NCBI RefSeq assembly: GCF_030547685.1
Contig: NZ_JAUOQM010000048.1
Location: 410,998 to 474,997 of the forward strand
Reading direction: 5' to 3'
Source: Gilvimarinus sp. 2_MG-2023
Lineage (GTDB): Bacteria; Pseudomonadota; Gammaproteobacteria; Pseudomonadales; Cellvibrionaceae
DNA length: 64,000 bases
A program made the translations under genes and the position numbers. This document shows positions 19,997 through 30,321 of this stretch, piece after piece (positions within the stretch are counted from its first letter, which is position 1; every line of letters starts with the position of its first letter). A model generated the notes under the pieces. The model made no database searches. It was given only the letters and a program-made list of their open reading frames with translations, and was not told the origin of the DNA.

Positions 19997-20416
19997 ATGA
20001 CGCGCATCGACTTTTATGTTCTACAGTCAAACGACACGCAAACCCGATTTGAATTTGCGTGTCGTCTGCTTGATAAAGCGGTTAAAGGCGACCACCAAAG
20101 TGTGGTAGCCCTTAATTCCAGCCAAGACCAAAGTGCTCTAGAGCATACGCTTTTGCACTTTCGTCCCGAGACATACCTACCCTTTCGCAGTCATTCCGAC
20201 AAGGACAGTGCCGAACCGATCATTTTAGACACTTCGGGTCAGGGGCCATACCACGATATATTAATCTGCCTTAAAGACGAATTACCGGAAAATTTTAGTC
20301 AATACCAACGTGTGATAGAAATTGTCACTCAAGACGCACACACGTTAAAAAGCACACGTGCCCACTGGGCCTTTTTTAAAGATAGAGGTTACCCAGTTCA
20401 CCACCACACTGTGTAG
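19997..20416 (+). CDS. holC: HolC, DNA polymerase III chi subunit
   Basis: Clamp-loader accessory protein that links the polymerase III holoenzyme to SSB. 139 residues; RIDFYVLQSNDTQTRFEFACRLLDKA at the start, FRPETYLPFRS and a C-terminal RAHWAFFKDRGYPVHHH fit the family. Starts two bases after the pepA stop. valS, which often follows holC, is not here. Confidence 0.93.
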   Translation: MTRIDFYVLQSNDTQTRFEFACRLLDKAVKGDHQSVVALNSSQDQSALEHTLLHFRPETYLPFRSHSDKDSAEPIILDTSGQGPYHDILICLKDELPENFSQYQRVIEIVTQDAHTLKSTRAHWAFFKDRGYPVHHHTV

Positions 20417-20500
20417 CAACTTGGCAACCTATATGGAAGCCTATCAGCACTGAAAGATTTAAAAGCGCTCATACCGCTGAATGATGTAAGGTAAATACTT

Positions 20501-21385
20501 ATGACGTCGGATCGTGAAAAAACCAAAACGGAATTACTGCAAGAGCTGGAGTCGATCCAAGGCCTGCTGGACGATCACGATATACCCATGCTTAGCGAGG
20601 TGATCGATAAACTCGAGCCTCAAGGCCAAACGACCCTAAGCGAACAGTCCGATCGACGCTTAAATAAAGATGAGTACGCCGATTTACAAGAGGCCTACCA
20701 AGTCATTAAGCAGGAAGTGGCAAAACAAACTGCGACAGACGAGCTTGCCCAACTAGCCGCAACCCTCGATACTGGCTCAGACGAAGAAAATTTAGAGCTC
20801 GATCTAGGGGCGCGCACTACTGCCGATAACCAACAAAAAAACATTAATGAACCAACCGCCGTCGATGGTAATACCGAAGCCAACATTAAATCAGGCGACC
20901 ATAAGAGCACGCACTACTCTGAACCACCCTTACCTCTGCCCGGACAACAAGCGCTCTTTAATCCAGCCACCGATCAGACAGCCGCAGATAATCTGACGCA
21001 AGACGAACCCACAGGTGAAAGCGAACACCATGCAGAGTCCACTGTAGCTTTTAATGAGTCAAACTTAATAAGTACAGGAGGCAACTTAGAGTCAGAACAA
21101 GAAATAAACAACGAAGCAGACACTGAAATTAAAGAAAAAACCCACTCGGTAAAAGCCAGCGGAGAGAACCCATTTTTACCACAGCATATTCGCGAACGCT
21201 TACAGGGAAACCGGTCCGCTGAGTTTCAAGCTATGGCCAACGCTACTCAGCCTCGCACATACAATCGCAGCCAATTGGTGAATGAACTAATCGAGACGGT
21301 TCTGCCAGAGGTCGAAAGCACGCTTCGTCTAAAAATTGCCGCCATGAGTGAAGAGCAAATCCGAAAACTTCTGGACGACACTTAA
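20501..21385 (+). CDS. acidic hypothetical protein with disordered middle
   Basis: 294 residues, no recognised domain. The N-terminal 40 residues (EKTKTELLQELESIQGLLDD) and the C-terminal 70 (NPFLPQHIRERL, then SQLVNELIETVLPEVESTLRLKIAAMSEEQIRKLL) look helical and structured; the roughly 150 residues between are rich in Asp, Glu, Asn, Thr and Ser and should be disordered. Cytoplasmic. It follows holC by 84 bases in the same direction and may be co-expressed with it. A role in replication is a guess from position only. Confidence 0.75.
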   Translation: MTSDREKTKTELLQELESIQGLLDDHDIPMLSEVIDKLEPQGQTTLSEQSDRRLNKDEYADLQEAYQVIKQEVAKQTATDELAQLAATLDTGSDEENLELDLGARTTADNQQKNINEPTAVDGNTEANIKSGDHKSTHYSEPPLPLPGQQALFNPATDQTAADNLTQDEPTGESEHHAESTVAFNESNLISTGGNLESEQEINNEADTEIKEKTHSVKASGENPFLPQHIRERLQGNRSAEFQAMANATQPRTYNRSQLVNELIETVLPEVESTLRLKIAAMSEEQIRKLLDDT

Positions 21386-21435
21386 AATCCACCACCGCTT
21401 ATCATCGTACGACAATTAACATTAACGTCAGACAC

Positions 21436-21475
21436 AAAAAAGCCCAACTGAAATAAATTCAGCTGGGCCTTTGGC
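21436..21475. terminator. bidirectional terminator between the acidic protein and aceF
   Basis: AGCCCAACTGAA pairs with TTCAGCTGGGC-CT around a short AT loop, with an A run before and TTT after. It separates two converging genes. Confidence 0.75.
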
Positions 21476-21491
21476 TCGTCGCTATAAACGA

Positions 21492-23375
21492 TTACAACAG
21501 TAAGCGGCGAACATCGGCAATGACAGCCGTCAGGTACGTAAAGAATCGACCGGCGTCTGCGCCATTGATGGCACGGTGATCGTAAGACAGAGCCAGCGGC
21601 AACATATTGCGCGGCTCAAAGTCTTTACCATTCCAAACCGGCTTCATTTGCGCTTTAGACACACCCAGAATGGCCACTTCCGGAGCATTGACAATCGGTG
21701 TGAAACCGTTGCCGCCCATGGCGCCCAAGCTTGAGATGGTAAAACAACCACCCTGCATATCGGCCGCAGTCAACTTGCCTTCGCGAGCCTTTTTCACCAG
21801 AGCGCTAAAGTCATCGGCCAATTCCCACAAGCCTTTTTTGTCAACATCGCGAATAACCGGAACCATCAAGCCGTTAGGCGTATCCACGGCCACACCAATG
21901 TTCACATATTTCTTCTGCACAATGTGCTCGCCATCGTGATGGATAGAAACATTAAAACTAGGCTCTGCGACTAGGGCTGCACCAGCGGCTTTCAGCAAAA
22001 ACGGCAGTGGCGTTAACTTACTACCACGCTTTTCTGCTTCGGCTTTAAGACCTTTGCGGAAAGCTTCCAACTCAGTGATATCAGCGTCATCCCACTGGGT
22101 CACATGAGGAATGTTCAGCCAATTGCGAACCATGTTGTCAGAGGTGAGCTTTTTAATTTTGCTCATCTTAACGGTTTCGATTTCACCAAACTTAGAAAAG
22201 TCTATCGCTGGCATGGCGGGTAGCCCACTGCCGCCACCGGCTGTACCGCGACCTTCCTGAGTAGCGCTAACAATGTTTTTCACATAGCTGCGCAAATCAT
22301 CTTTAGTGATACGCGAACGCGGGCCGGTACCTTTTACCTTGCTTAAATCGGCACCTAATTGACGCGCTAATTTACGCACCGAAGGGCCGGCATAAACATC
22401 GGCACTATTGTTAGCAACAGCTTCGCTGTCGGCCACAACCGGTGAACCAGCAGACGTTGTTTTAGCCGGGGCCTGAGCTGCAGGCGCGGGCGCAGGTTCA
22501 GACTTCGCTTTGGTAGGCGCCGCGGGCGCCGCACCCTCAAGCTGACAAATAACATCACCCTGAGAAATTTTGTCGCCTTCTTTAATGGCAAGCTTGACGA
22601 TTTTACCAGCAGCAGGCGCTGGAATTTCCATCGAAGCTTTATCGGTTTCCAATACAATCAGAGTATCGCCTTCAGCGACCTCGTCGCCTTCGGCCACAGA
22701 CAACTCGATAACATCAACACCTTCGGCGCCACCGATATCGGGCACGGGTACATCCTGTATGGATGAACCACCAGCTGCAGGAGCAGGCTCCGCCGGGGCA
22801 GCACTAGACTCAGACGCAGCCGGCGCAGCGGCGCCCCCGGTCATAACACCTAATGTATCGCCCTGTGAAACCTTATCACCTTCTTTTAAAGCGATACTAA
22901 CAATGGTGCCGTCAGCAGGAGCAGGGATTTCTAATGACGCTTTGTCGGTTTCCAGAACCACCAGTGAGTCACCTTCGGCGACTTTATCACCCGCGCTTAC
23001 ACAAACCTCGATAACATCAACGTTATCTGAACCACCTAAGTCAGGAACTATAATGGGCTGCTCTGATGTCTGTGCAGGTTCTGACTCAGCTGCAGGTGCG
23101 CTTTCTGCTTTAGCTGGCGCTTCGGGCTCAGCGGCGGCTGTGGTTTCAATTTCTACCACCAGGTCACCTTCTGATACTTTATCGCCTTCTTTGACTTTGA
23201 TAGCCTTAACCACACCGGCAACGGTGCTCGGCACTTCCAAAGAGGCCTTGTCGGTTTCCAGTACTACCAGAGAATCGTCCAGCTCTACGGTATCGCCTAC
23301 AGCAACCGAAATTTCGATGACGTCTACGTTTTCAGAGCCACCAATATCGGGGACCTTTACTGATTCAATTGCCAC
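21492..23375 (-). CDS. aceF: AceF, pyruvate dehydrogenase E2 (dihydrolipoyl acetyltransferase)
   Basis: Core of the pyruvate dehydrogenase complex. 627 residues with three tandem lipoyl domains, each with a lipoylated lysine in LETDKAS (about residues 1-75, 110-185, 215-290), joined by Ala/Pro/Glu-rich linkers. A peripheral subunit-binding domain (VRKLARQLGADLSKVKGTGPR) and a catalytic domain ending in YDHRAINGADAGRF follow. The start is a GTG with GAGG seven bases upstream. It lies 107 bases after aceE; no lpd gene is in the window. Confidence 0.96.
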   Translation of the reverse strand: MAIESVKVPDIGGSENVDVIEISVAVGDTVELDDSLVVLETDKASLEVPSTVAGVVKAIKVKEGDKVSEGDLVVEIETTAAAEPEAPAKAESAPAAESEPAQTSEQPIIVPDLGGSDNVDVIEVCVSAGDKVAEGDSLVVLETDKASLEIPAPADGTIVSIALKEGDKVSQGDTLGVMTGGAAAPAASESSAAPAEPAPAAGGSSIQDVPVPDIGGAEGVDVIELSVAEGDEVAEGDTLIVLETDKASMEIPAPAAGKIVKLAIKEGDKISQGDVICQLEGAAPAAPTKAKSEPAPAPAAQAPAKTTSAGSPVVADSEAVANNSADVYAGPSVRKLARQLGADLSKVKGTGPRSRITKDDLRSYVKNIVSATQEGRGTAGGGSGLPAMPAIDFSKFGEIETVKMSKIKKLTSDNMVRNWLNIPHVTQWDDADITELEAFRKGLKAEAEKRGSKLTPLPFLLKAAGAALVAEPSFNVSIHHDGEHIVQKKYVNIGVAVDTPNGLMVPVIRDVDKKGLWELADDFSALVKKAREGKLTAADMQGGCFTISSLGAMGGNGFTPIVNAPEVAILGVSKAQMKPVWNGKDFEPRNMLPLALSYDHRAINGADAGRFFTYLTAVIADVRRLLL

Positions 23376-23482
23376 TTTAAATCCTCGCTTCTTTTATCAG
23401 TCCGCCCAGGCTTTTGGCCCGGACGCAAATTATCCATTGATCTTGCAACCGCCCGCAGGCGGCTACTGGGCCGCGGTAGCGA

Positions 23483-26131
23483 CTATACGGTCAATGGATC
23501 GGCTTTGTCTGGATCGATACCAAACTGCTTAATGGCTTTGGCGACGACATCCACTTTGATTGCGCCTTGATCGGCCAGCGACTTAAGCGCAGCGATCACA
23601 ACAAATTCGCGGCTCACCTCAAAGAAGTGGCGCAGTTTCTGGCGCGAATCACTGCGACCGAAACCATCAGTACCCAGCACACGGTATTCACCAGGTACAA
23701 AAGCACGCAGTTGTTCGGCGTAGTTTTTCATGTAGTCGGTCGCAATAATGAACGGACCTTCGGCACCTTCAAGCTGCTCGGTAATATACGCCTTGCGCGG
23801 CTTGGCAGTTGGGTTTAGCAGGTTCCAGCGCTCGGCGGCCTGACCGTCACGGGTCAGTTCGTTAACACTGGTGACACTCCATACATCGGCCTCAACACTG
23901 AAGTCGTTGCGCAGAATCTCTGCCGCAGCACGCACTTCGTTAAGAATAGTACCCGAGCCCAGCAACTGCACACGGTTTTTCTTCTTACTGGTGCCTTTCT
24001 CCAGCTGGTAAAGCCCTTTGATGATGCCCTCTTCCGCACCTTCCGGCATATCCGGATGAACGTAGTTTTCGTTCATCAAGGTGATGTAGTAATAGCCATT
24101 CTCTTTATCCTGATACATGCGTTTCAGGCCATCCTGCACAATCACTGCCACCTCATAAGAGTATGTGGGGTCATAACTGCGACAGTTAGGAATGGTGTTC
24201 GCCATAATGTGGCTGTGCCCATCTTGGTGCTGCAAGCCTTCACCATTAAGGGTGGTGCGACCGGCAGTACCACCCAGCATAAAGCCGCGCGCCTGAGCAT
24301 CACCGGCTAACCAGGCCAAGTCACCAATGCGCTGGAAACCGAACATTGAGTAGTATATGTAAAACGGCAACAGTGGCTTATCGTGGTTGCTGTAAGAGGT
24401 TGCGGCAGCAACCCAAGCGGCCATAGCACCGGCTTCGTTAATACCCTCTTCCAGAATTTGGCCTTTTTCATCTTCCTTGTAGTACATGATTTGGCCGGCA
24501 TCTTGCGGGGTGTACTTCTGACCGAAGGCCGAGTAAATACCCACCTGACGGAACATACCTTCCATACCGAAAGTACGTGCTTCGTCTGGCACAATTGGCA
24601 CCACTTGCTCGCCGATATTTTTGTCTTTCAACAGAGTATTCAGAACACGCACGAAAGCCATGGTGGTTGAAATTTCACGCTCACCTGTGCCCTTCAATTG
24701 AGCTTTAAAAGCTTCCAGCGATGGAATATCAAGCGCTTCAAAGTCAGCCTGACGTTCGGGCAAATAACCATTCAGCTCCTTACGGCGCTGTTGCAGGTAC
24801 TGCATTTCGGCGCTGTCTTCCGGTGGACGGTAGTAAGGGATATTTTCCAGATCTTTATCTTCGATCGGGATATTAAAACGGTCGCGGAAAGTCTTCAGCC
24901 CTTCCAAATCTAATTTTTTCACCTGGTGCGCGTTGTTAACCGCTTCACCAGTGGGGCCCATGCCGTAACCTTTGACGGTTTGTGCCAATACAACAGTCGG
25001 CTGACCTTTGGTGTTAACCGCTTGATGGTAAGCGTTGTACACCTTGTGTGAATCGTGACCACCACGAGCCAGATGCAGGATTTCATCGTCTGACATATCC
25101 TTAACCAGCTCCAGCAGTTCAGGATACTTGCCAAAGAAGTTCTCGCGGGTGTAGGCACCACCGTTGGCTTTGTAGTTCTGCATCTCGCCGTCACAGACTT
25201 CGTCCATGCGCTTTTGCAGCAGGCCGGTTTTGTCTTTTTCCAGCAGTGCATCCCAGCCACCGCCCCACAGAACCTTAATCACGTTCCAGCCGGCACCGCG
25301 GAATACGCCTTCGAGCTCTTGCACGATTTTAGCGTTACCACGTACGGGGCCATCGAGACGCTGCAGATTACAGTTGATCACAAAAATCAGGTTGTCCAGC
25401 TTTTCGCGGCCAGCCAGAGAAATCGCACCTAAGCTTTCTGGTTCATCACACTCACCGTCGCCCAAGAAGGCCCAGATCTTGCGATCGGCCTTGTCGATCA
25501 GGCCGCGCGCATCCATATAGCGCATAACGTGCGCTTGGTAGATGGCTCCAATTGGGCCAAGGCCCATAGAAACGGTCGGGAACTGCCAATAATCGGGCAT
25601 CAACCAAGGGTGTGGGTAAGACGAGAGGCCTACGCCGTCCACTTCGCGGCGGAAGTTGTCCAGTTGATCTTCACTCAGACGACCTTCGACATAGGAGCGA
25701 GCGTACATACCGGGCGAACTGTGGCCTTGGAAGTAAACCAGATCGCCTGGACCATCTTCGTTGCCGCGGAAAAAGTGGTTAAAACCAACTTCATATAAGG
25801 TCGCAGCGGATGAGAAAGAGGCAATATGGCCACCCAGCTCATCGGAATTTTTGTTGGCACGCACCACCATCGCAATCGCGTTCCAGCGAATTATCGAGCG
25901 TATTTTCTGCTCGATATAAGAGTCACCGGGACTCTGAACTTCTTTAGCAGGTGGAATAGTGTTGCGGTAGGGGGTAGTGATAGCTGAGGGCTGGTCAATA
26001 CCGTGATCGGCAGCGGCCTCGGACAGACTTTTCAGAAGAAATGCAGCTCGCTCCATTCCTCCGTGGCGAACAACAGATTCCAGGGCATCACGCCACTCTC
26101 GGGTTTCCAGAGCATCAATATCTTCTATCAT
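23483..26131 (-). CDS. aceE: AceE, pyruvate dehydrogenase E1 component
   Basis: Thiamine-diphosphate enzyme that decarboxylates pyruvate and acetylates the E2 lipoyl groups. 882 residues, homodimeric type as in E. coli (887). The ThDP-binding GDGECDEPESLGAI...INCN motif, HSSPGMYARSY and the C-terminal VLGTDGFGRSDSR are present. A GGAG site lies five bases before the ATG. First gene of the aceE-aceF operon. Confidence 0.97.
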   Translation of the reverse strand: MIEDIDALETREWRDALESVVRHGGMERAAFLLKSLSEAAADHGIDQPSAITTPYRNTIPPAKEVQSPGDSYIEQKIRSIIRWNAIAMVVRANKNSDELGGHIASFSSAATLYEVGFNHFFRGNEDGPGDLVYFQGHSSPGMYARSYVEGRLSEDQLDNFRREVDGVGLSSYPHPWLMPDYWQFPTVSMGLGPIGAIYQAHVMRYMDARGLIDKADRKIWAFLGDGECDEPESLGAISLAGREKLDNLIFVINCNLQRLDGPVRGNAKIVQELEGVFRGAGWNVIKVLWGGGWDALLEKDKTGLLQKRMDEVCDGEMQNYKANGGAYTRENFFGKYPELLELVKDMSDDEILHLARGGHDSHKVYNAYHQAVNTKGQPTVVLAQTVKGYGMGPTGEAVNNAHQVKKLDLEGLKTFRDRFNIPIEDKDLENIPYYRPPEDSAEMQYLQQRRKELNGYLPERQADFEALDIPSLEAFKAQLKGTGEREISTTMAFVRVLNTLLKDKNIGEQVVPIVPDEARTFGMEGMFRQVGIYSAFGQKYTPQDAGQIMYYKEDEKGQILEEGINEAGAMAAWVAAATSYSNHDKPLLPFYIYYSMFGFQRIGDLAWLAGDAQARGFMLGGTAGRTTLNGEGLQHQDGHSHIMANTIPNCRSYDPTYSYEVAVIVQDGLKRMYQDKENGYYYITLMNENYVHPDMPEGAEEGIIKGLYQLEKGTSKKKNRVQLLGSGTILNEVRAAAEILRNDFSVEADVWSVTSVNELTRDGQAAERWNLLNPTAKPRKAYITEQLEGAEGPFIIATDYMKNYAEQLRAFVPGEYRVLGTDGFGRSDSRQKLRHFFEVSREFVVIAALKSLADQGAIKVDVVAKAIKQFGIDPDKADPLTV

Positions 26132-26491
26132 ATAATCTCCTCAGTCATGCGCCTTTTGAGCACATTTAGACAAAGCGTTAGTACCAACGCGGACCTAGCC
26201 TGGCAGGATAAACCAGTGGCCTCGCCCTCATTAAGCACTGCAATCGCTGGGTAATACCCCCTATACGGGGACCGAAAAATGCGCGAATTTTTACATATTT
26301 AACGGCTATTTACCAGTCCCGTGGTGTTTTAGACACTCAGTCGGAACACTTTTCCCCATCCCCGGTACGATTATTGCTCAAGCAGGTTTAATTTTTGTGC
26401 AACCTTTAAGTCATAATTTACACAAGATTAACGTAAGCCTATCAAAAAAACGTTCATCGGGCTTACCAGACGCAACTTATGATGATAAGAA
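26132..26491. other. 360-base intergenic region upstream of aceE
   Basis: No gene is seen. It holds the ribosome site of aceE and presumably its promoter, and the 3' flank of the M16-like gene, which runs in the same direction. An AT-rich segment at about 26285-26310 and 26380-26440 is the likeliest promoter area. No regulator site can be assigned with confidence. Confidence 0.5.
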
Positions 26492-29230
26492 CTAATCAAG
26501 CCACAGTGGTGGAAACATTTTAGGCAGCCGAAACCCAATGGGCGACGAATCAAATTGTTGCCGGTATTGCACCAAACCACTGGCATTAGAGGTCATCAAG
26601 CGAATCTCGGCGGTAAATAGATTTTCAACATAGCGTTCTACTGAGGCGGTATTGAGTGCCGCCAGTGCTGCTCGATTGTCATCGGGCAGCGGTTGAGTCA
26701 GATTTTGCCAAATTGCCGATGAAGCCGCCCTACTTTGAGCAACATCAATTTCTTCCTGACGCCACACACGTTTTAACTCCGCCAACCTGTGAGCAATATC
26801 AGGCCCCGCCAAGCGGCGTTTAAGCGCCTCCAACAAAGGACCTGTAAGCACATCAGCGGAGGTGGTCAAGGTTAAACCGGCCATTCCAGCCGTAGTGCTT
26901 AGCTCGGCTCGTATGGCCACAGGTGTCCCTTCACTGAGTCCCGGGCCATGATCCCCCCCTTCGACATTAATTAGCTCACCATCGAGAAGCCTGGCAATCG
27001 TGCGCAAAAACACAAAATCACGAGCGCGACTGGAGCCACTTTGTAAGTACAGCGTTAACTGTTCCTCGCGACGCTCCAGCCCCTGTGGTCGACCCCCTTT
27101 AGCCAAGATTAGGCGCGCCGGTAAAATGCCAGTGGCCTCGTCCGCCAGCAGCCTAAGCTCGGCCAGCGCCGCTAAGCGCTTAGCCTCTTGCTGGTAGAGA
27201 CTACCGGCGACCAACATTTGCAATGACTGCACATCAACCGAGTGGCGCCAAGAGTCTAAGCTCACCCCCTCAAAGGCCTGTAACAATTGCTCGGCCGACC
27301 AGTAGGGTTCGTATTGCCACAAAATAAACGGGTCAGTAAAGGCCTCCCCCACCTCGCCTGGTGAGGTGAGCTGCATCTCTAGCCAGCGATGCGCACGGTT
27401 TAATGGTTTGCCCGAGGCCATGGGTTGGTCCAACGCTTCAGCCAATCGGCTAATAACAAGCCCTAATTGCGAATTATAACCAGAGACTTCAATGTCCAAC
27501 CCCAACACAGTGGGACGTATGATGTAGCTCACCCCGGCGCGCTCCGCCTCATCAAATTGAGCTTTCAGTCTATCGGCCAAGAGATAGCTGGCTAATAATG
27601 TATCAACCGCTTGCTTTGCTGTGGCACCCCCGCCTTGGGTCAGTAAGCGCAAATAAAGACTGGCATCCGGCAGGCCGGACTGAGCTCCACCCTGGTACCA
27701 AGCCGTGATAGTCGACTTATTCACCAAAGTAAATGGCACCGCGTTTTGATTATTTTGTGGGCCGAGTAAAAGCTGACTGGATTTGGCAATCAGCTTTTGT
27801 GGGATAAACCTATTGGCATCTGGGAAGTGCAACCTGCGCTTCACCTCCGGCTTAATATCGGGCTGCCTAACTTCGGCCTCCATCAAACGATAAGCGGTAT
27901 GGCTCTGCCCGGCAATATTAGCCCCCTGAACAGTATCACTGACCAACATCACGATCACACTCTCGCTACTGAGTGACTTCAGGGCATCTCGCACAACAGA
28001 TTCATTAAATACCCCAAGCTCATAGGGGGCCACTAATACTTTAGCCGGCTCTGTATCTTGCAGTCGATTGGCCAGTACTGGCAGGGATCGTTCGGCAAAG
28101 GCGTCGCGATAGAGAAAATGATTATTGGCCGCCCGGGCTAGCTCGGTAAAACGCCACTCATCCAAACCTCGTTGTTGGATATTTCGCAGCACATAAAACA
28201 ATAGAGCTTCAATTTGTGGGCTGGCTCTAACGCCAAGTGACGTCAGCCCCACCTTAACAACAGCAAAGCCATCGCCACTAGGCTTAATATGAGTGTTAAA
28301 TGTGATCGATTCACCCCAGCCCAAAGCTTGCAGCAAGGCCACGAGACTGCCCTCACCTTGACGAGTGATAAGCGCATCGACAATGGCAAAGGTATGCTGA
28401 CGCTCAAGCTGATTCAGGCCCGCTACGGGAAAATAAAAGTACAATGCCGGAGCTTCCACCAAGCTATTCACATGCACTTCTATGGGCAATTTTTCAGTTT
28501 CAAAGGCAAGTGCATCAAAACCTGCCAACGGATTGGCAGGTGTAGACTTGGCAAATTGGAATATGGTTTTTATTTGCTCCGCCATTCTATCCAGCGAAGC
28601 GGCAGAGCGCACCACCAACGCAGCCCGATCAGCGCGATAATGCTGCGCCATATACTGGCGCAATGCCGGCCCTACATTTACCATAGGCGCGATGCTTGCT
28701 GACTGACCCGGCAAGTCCGTTCGCGCTATGGCTTTAAGCACATCAGTGCGATGCTCATGGGGCGCCACCTGACGGGCGGAGCGAATTCTTTCGGCCAATA
28801 ATTGTTGGGCGCGGGCGATATCTACATCGCTAAAATCACTGGGGCGTAGTAATTGCAACGCCTGCTGCAAAGTCCTCTGACGGGCGTAAGTGGGCAGTTC
28901 AAATACGGTATAACGAGGGGTTACTGAAAAATCGACCTCCCCTGTCAACTGACCTTGTAGCGCTATAGCCGCCAACCGGTGCAAGCCCGGAAAAGCCAAC
29001 GGGTCACTGGCAGCCCCAGCTTTAACACTCAGAGCCCAATCCAAATCAGTATGGCTTTTATCTTGAATCAGCAGGACTTTCAGCCCACTGGCAAGAGTCA
29101 GAGCCCGGTAACTTCGCTCATCTAGGGTGCTGGTCGTAACCTCACCGGCCTGTGGCCAAGCCTGAGCACTGAACAACCATAGCAATGTAGCGAGCCCACA
29201 GAGCCTTAGATGCTGACCTATTGACCTCAT
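26492..29230 (-). CDS. periplasmic M16 (insulinase) family protein lacking the zinc motif
   Basis: 912 residues with a signal peptide (LCGLATLLWLFSAQAWPQA). The layout matches pitrilysin-type M16 proteins: N-terminal half with GLKVLLIQDKSHTDLDWALSVKAGAASDP, C-terminal half with LRLLTQGGGATAKQAVDTLLASYLLADRLK. At the place of the HxxEH zinc site it reads GLHRLAAIAL: His84 remains, but the Glu and second His are Ala87 and Ala88. It should therefore not be an active protease of this class; a binding or chaperone role is an inference. The ATG overlaps the perM stop by four bases. Confidence 0.85.
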   Translation of the reverse strand: MRSIGQHLRLCGLATLLWLFSAQAWPQAGEVTTSTLDERSYRALTLASGLKVLLIQDKSHTDLDWALSVKAGAASDPLAFPGLHRLAAIALQGQLTGEVDFSVTPRYTVFELPTYARQRTLQQALQLLRPSDFSDVDIARAQQLLAERIRSARQVAPHEHRTDVLKAIARTDLPGQSASIAPMVNVGPALRQYMAQHYRADRAALVVRSAASLDRMAEQIKTIFQFAKSTPANPLAGFDALAFETEKLPIEVHVNSLVEAPALYFYFPVAGLNQLERQHTFAIVDALITRQGEGSLVALLQALGWGESITFNTHIKPSGDGFAVVKVGLTSLGVRASPQIEALLFYVLRNIQQRGLDEWRFTELARAANNHFLYRDAFAERSLPVLANRLQDTEPAKVLVAPYELGVFNESVVRDALKSLSSESVIVMLVSDTVQGANIAGQSHTAYRLMEAEVRQPDIKPEVKRRLHFPDANRFIPQKLIAKSSQLLLGPQNNQNAVPFTLVNKSTITAWYQGGAQSGLPDASLYLRLLTQGGGATAKQAVDTLLASYLLADRLKAQFDEAERAGVSYIIRPTVLGLDIEVSGYNSQLGLVISRLAEALDQPMASGKPLNRAHRWLEMQLTSPGEVGEAFTDPFILWQYEPYWSAEQLLQAFEGVSLDSWRHSVDVQSLQMLVAGSLYQQEAKRLAALAELRLLADEATGILPARLILAKGGRPQGLERREEQLTLYLQSGSSRARDFVFLRTIARLLDGELINVEGGDHGPGLSEGTPVAIRAELSTTAGMAGLTLTTSADVLTGPLLEALKRRLAGPDIAHRLAELKRVWRQEEIDVAQSRAASSAIWQNLTQPLPDDNRAALAALNTASVERYVENLFTAEIRLMTSNASGLVQYRQQFDSSPIGFRLPKMFPPLWLD

Positions 29231-30321
29231 AATGCGTCCGTCTGCGAACTCTTCTGCCGCAAACCGGCCTCATGTACGCCAATAGGCCAAGCGTAGAGTA
29301 TGGCTTTCACTAAGGTTGCCAACGGGATGGCAAAAAACACCCCCCAGAAACCCCACAAACCGCCAAACACCAGCACCGCCATAATGATGGCAATAGGGTG
29401 CAGATTTACAGCCTCTGAGAACAACAAAGGCACCAGGACATTGCCATCCAGTGCCTGGATGATGCCGTAAGCGAGCAACAAGTAGAAAAACTCAGAGCCC
29501 CAGCCCCACTGAAAGAAGCCAATCATCGCCACCGGCAAAGTGACTACCGCAGCACCGATATAGGGGATCAAGACAGACAGACCAACCGCTATGGCCAACA
29601 GAGCAGCATAATTAACCCCGAGCAAAGCAAACACCATGTAGGTCACAGAACCTACAATCAAAATCTCAATGGCTTTACCGCGCACATAATTGGCAATTTG
29701 CTGGTTCATCTCCTGCCAAATCTTACTCATAACGGGCCGCTTGCGAGGCAAAAAACTACCCACCCAGTCGACGATAAGGCTGCTGTCTTTTAAGAAAAAG
29801 AAAACCAAAATGGGCACTAAGACAAAGTAAACAAGCACCGCTACTAACATCGGCAAGCTACTGACCGAGAAACTCACAATCCCCTGCCCGAGACGCCCCA
29901 ATTCGGCTGTAGTCACCGCCATTAGCTCTTCTACCTGAGTTTGTGTGACCAAATTGGGGTAGTTTTCCGGCAATAACAGTAAAACATCTTGCCACTCGCC
30001 GATCATGCGGGGCATTTCGGCAATAAAGCGAACCGATTGCTGCCATATTACCGGCAGTAAAATAAACAAGACAGACACCAACATTGCCACCAAAATCACA
30101 AAAGCAACGCTAACAGCCAGCCAGTGCGGGGCGCCCCAAGAGCGTAATCGTACCACCACCCCCTGCAATAAAAACGCAATGATAATGCTGGCAATCATTG
30201 GTGCCAGCACCATACCCATGGTCAGTAAAATAGCTAAACTGGCAATAATCAATACAACCAGCAACACGGCCTCTTCGTCGGAGAAGTAGCGGTCAATCCA
30301 GCCGCGAAATATTCTTAACAT
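29227..30321 (-). CDS. PerM/AI-2E transporter family permease
   Basis: 364-residue inner-membrane protein with about eight predicted helices, a family that includes E. coli PerM and TqsA. Motifs FLKDSSLIVDWVGSFLPRKR, YIGAAVVTLPVAMIGF and LDGNVLVPLLFSEAVNLHPIAII are typical. What it transports is not known for this branch. Starts directly after the TusA-like stop (TAAATG) and overlaps the M16-like gene, so the three form one operon. Confidence 0.9.
   Translation of the reverse strand: MLRIFRGWIDRYFSDEEAVLLVVLIIASLAILLTMGMVLAPMIASIIIAFLLQGVVVRLRSWGAPHWLAVSVAFVILVAMLVSVLFILLPVIWQQSVRFIAEMPRMIGEWQDVLLLLPENYPNLVTQTQVEELMAVTTAELGRLGQGIVSFSVSSLPMLVAVLVYFVLVPILVFFFLKDSSLIVDWVGSFLPRKRPVMSKIWQEMNQQIANYVRGKAIEILIVGSVTYMVFALLGVNYAALLAIAVGLSVLIPYIGAAVVTLPVAMIGFFQWGWGSEFFYLLLAYGIIQALDGNVLVPLLFSEAVNLHPIAIIMAVLVFGGLWGFWGVFFAIPLATLVKAILYAWPIGVHEAGLRQKSSQTDAL

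Noticed and set aside
22570-23532. A 320-codon open frame on the plus strand opposite aceF
   Set aside because: It is the antisense of the Ala/Pro-rich lipoyl domains and linkers; its composition (Ser/Thr/Pro repeats mirroring LETDKAS) and lack of a ribosome site show it is a shadow.
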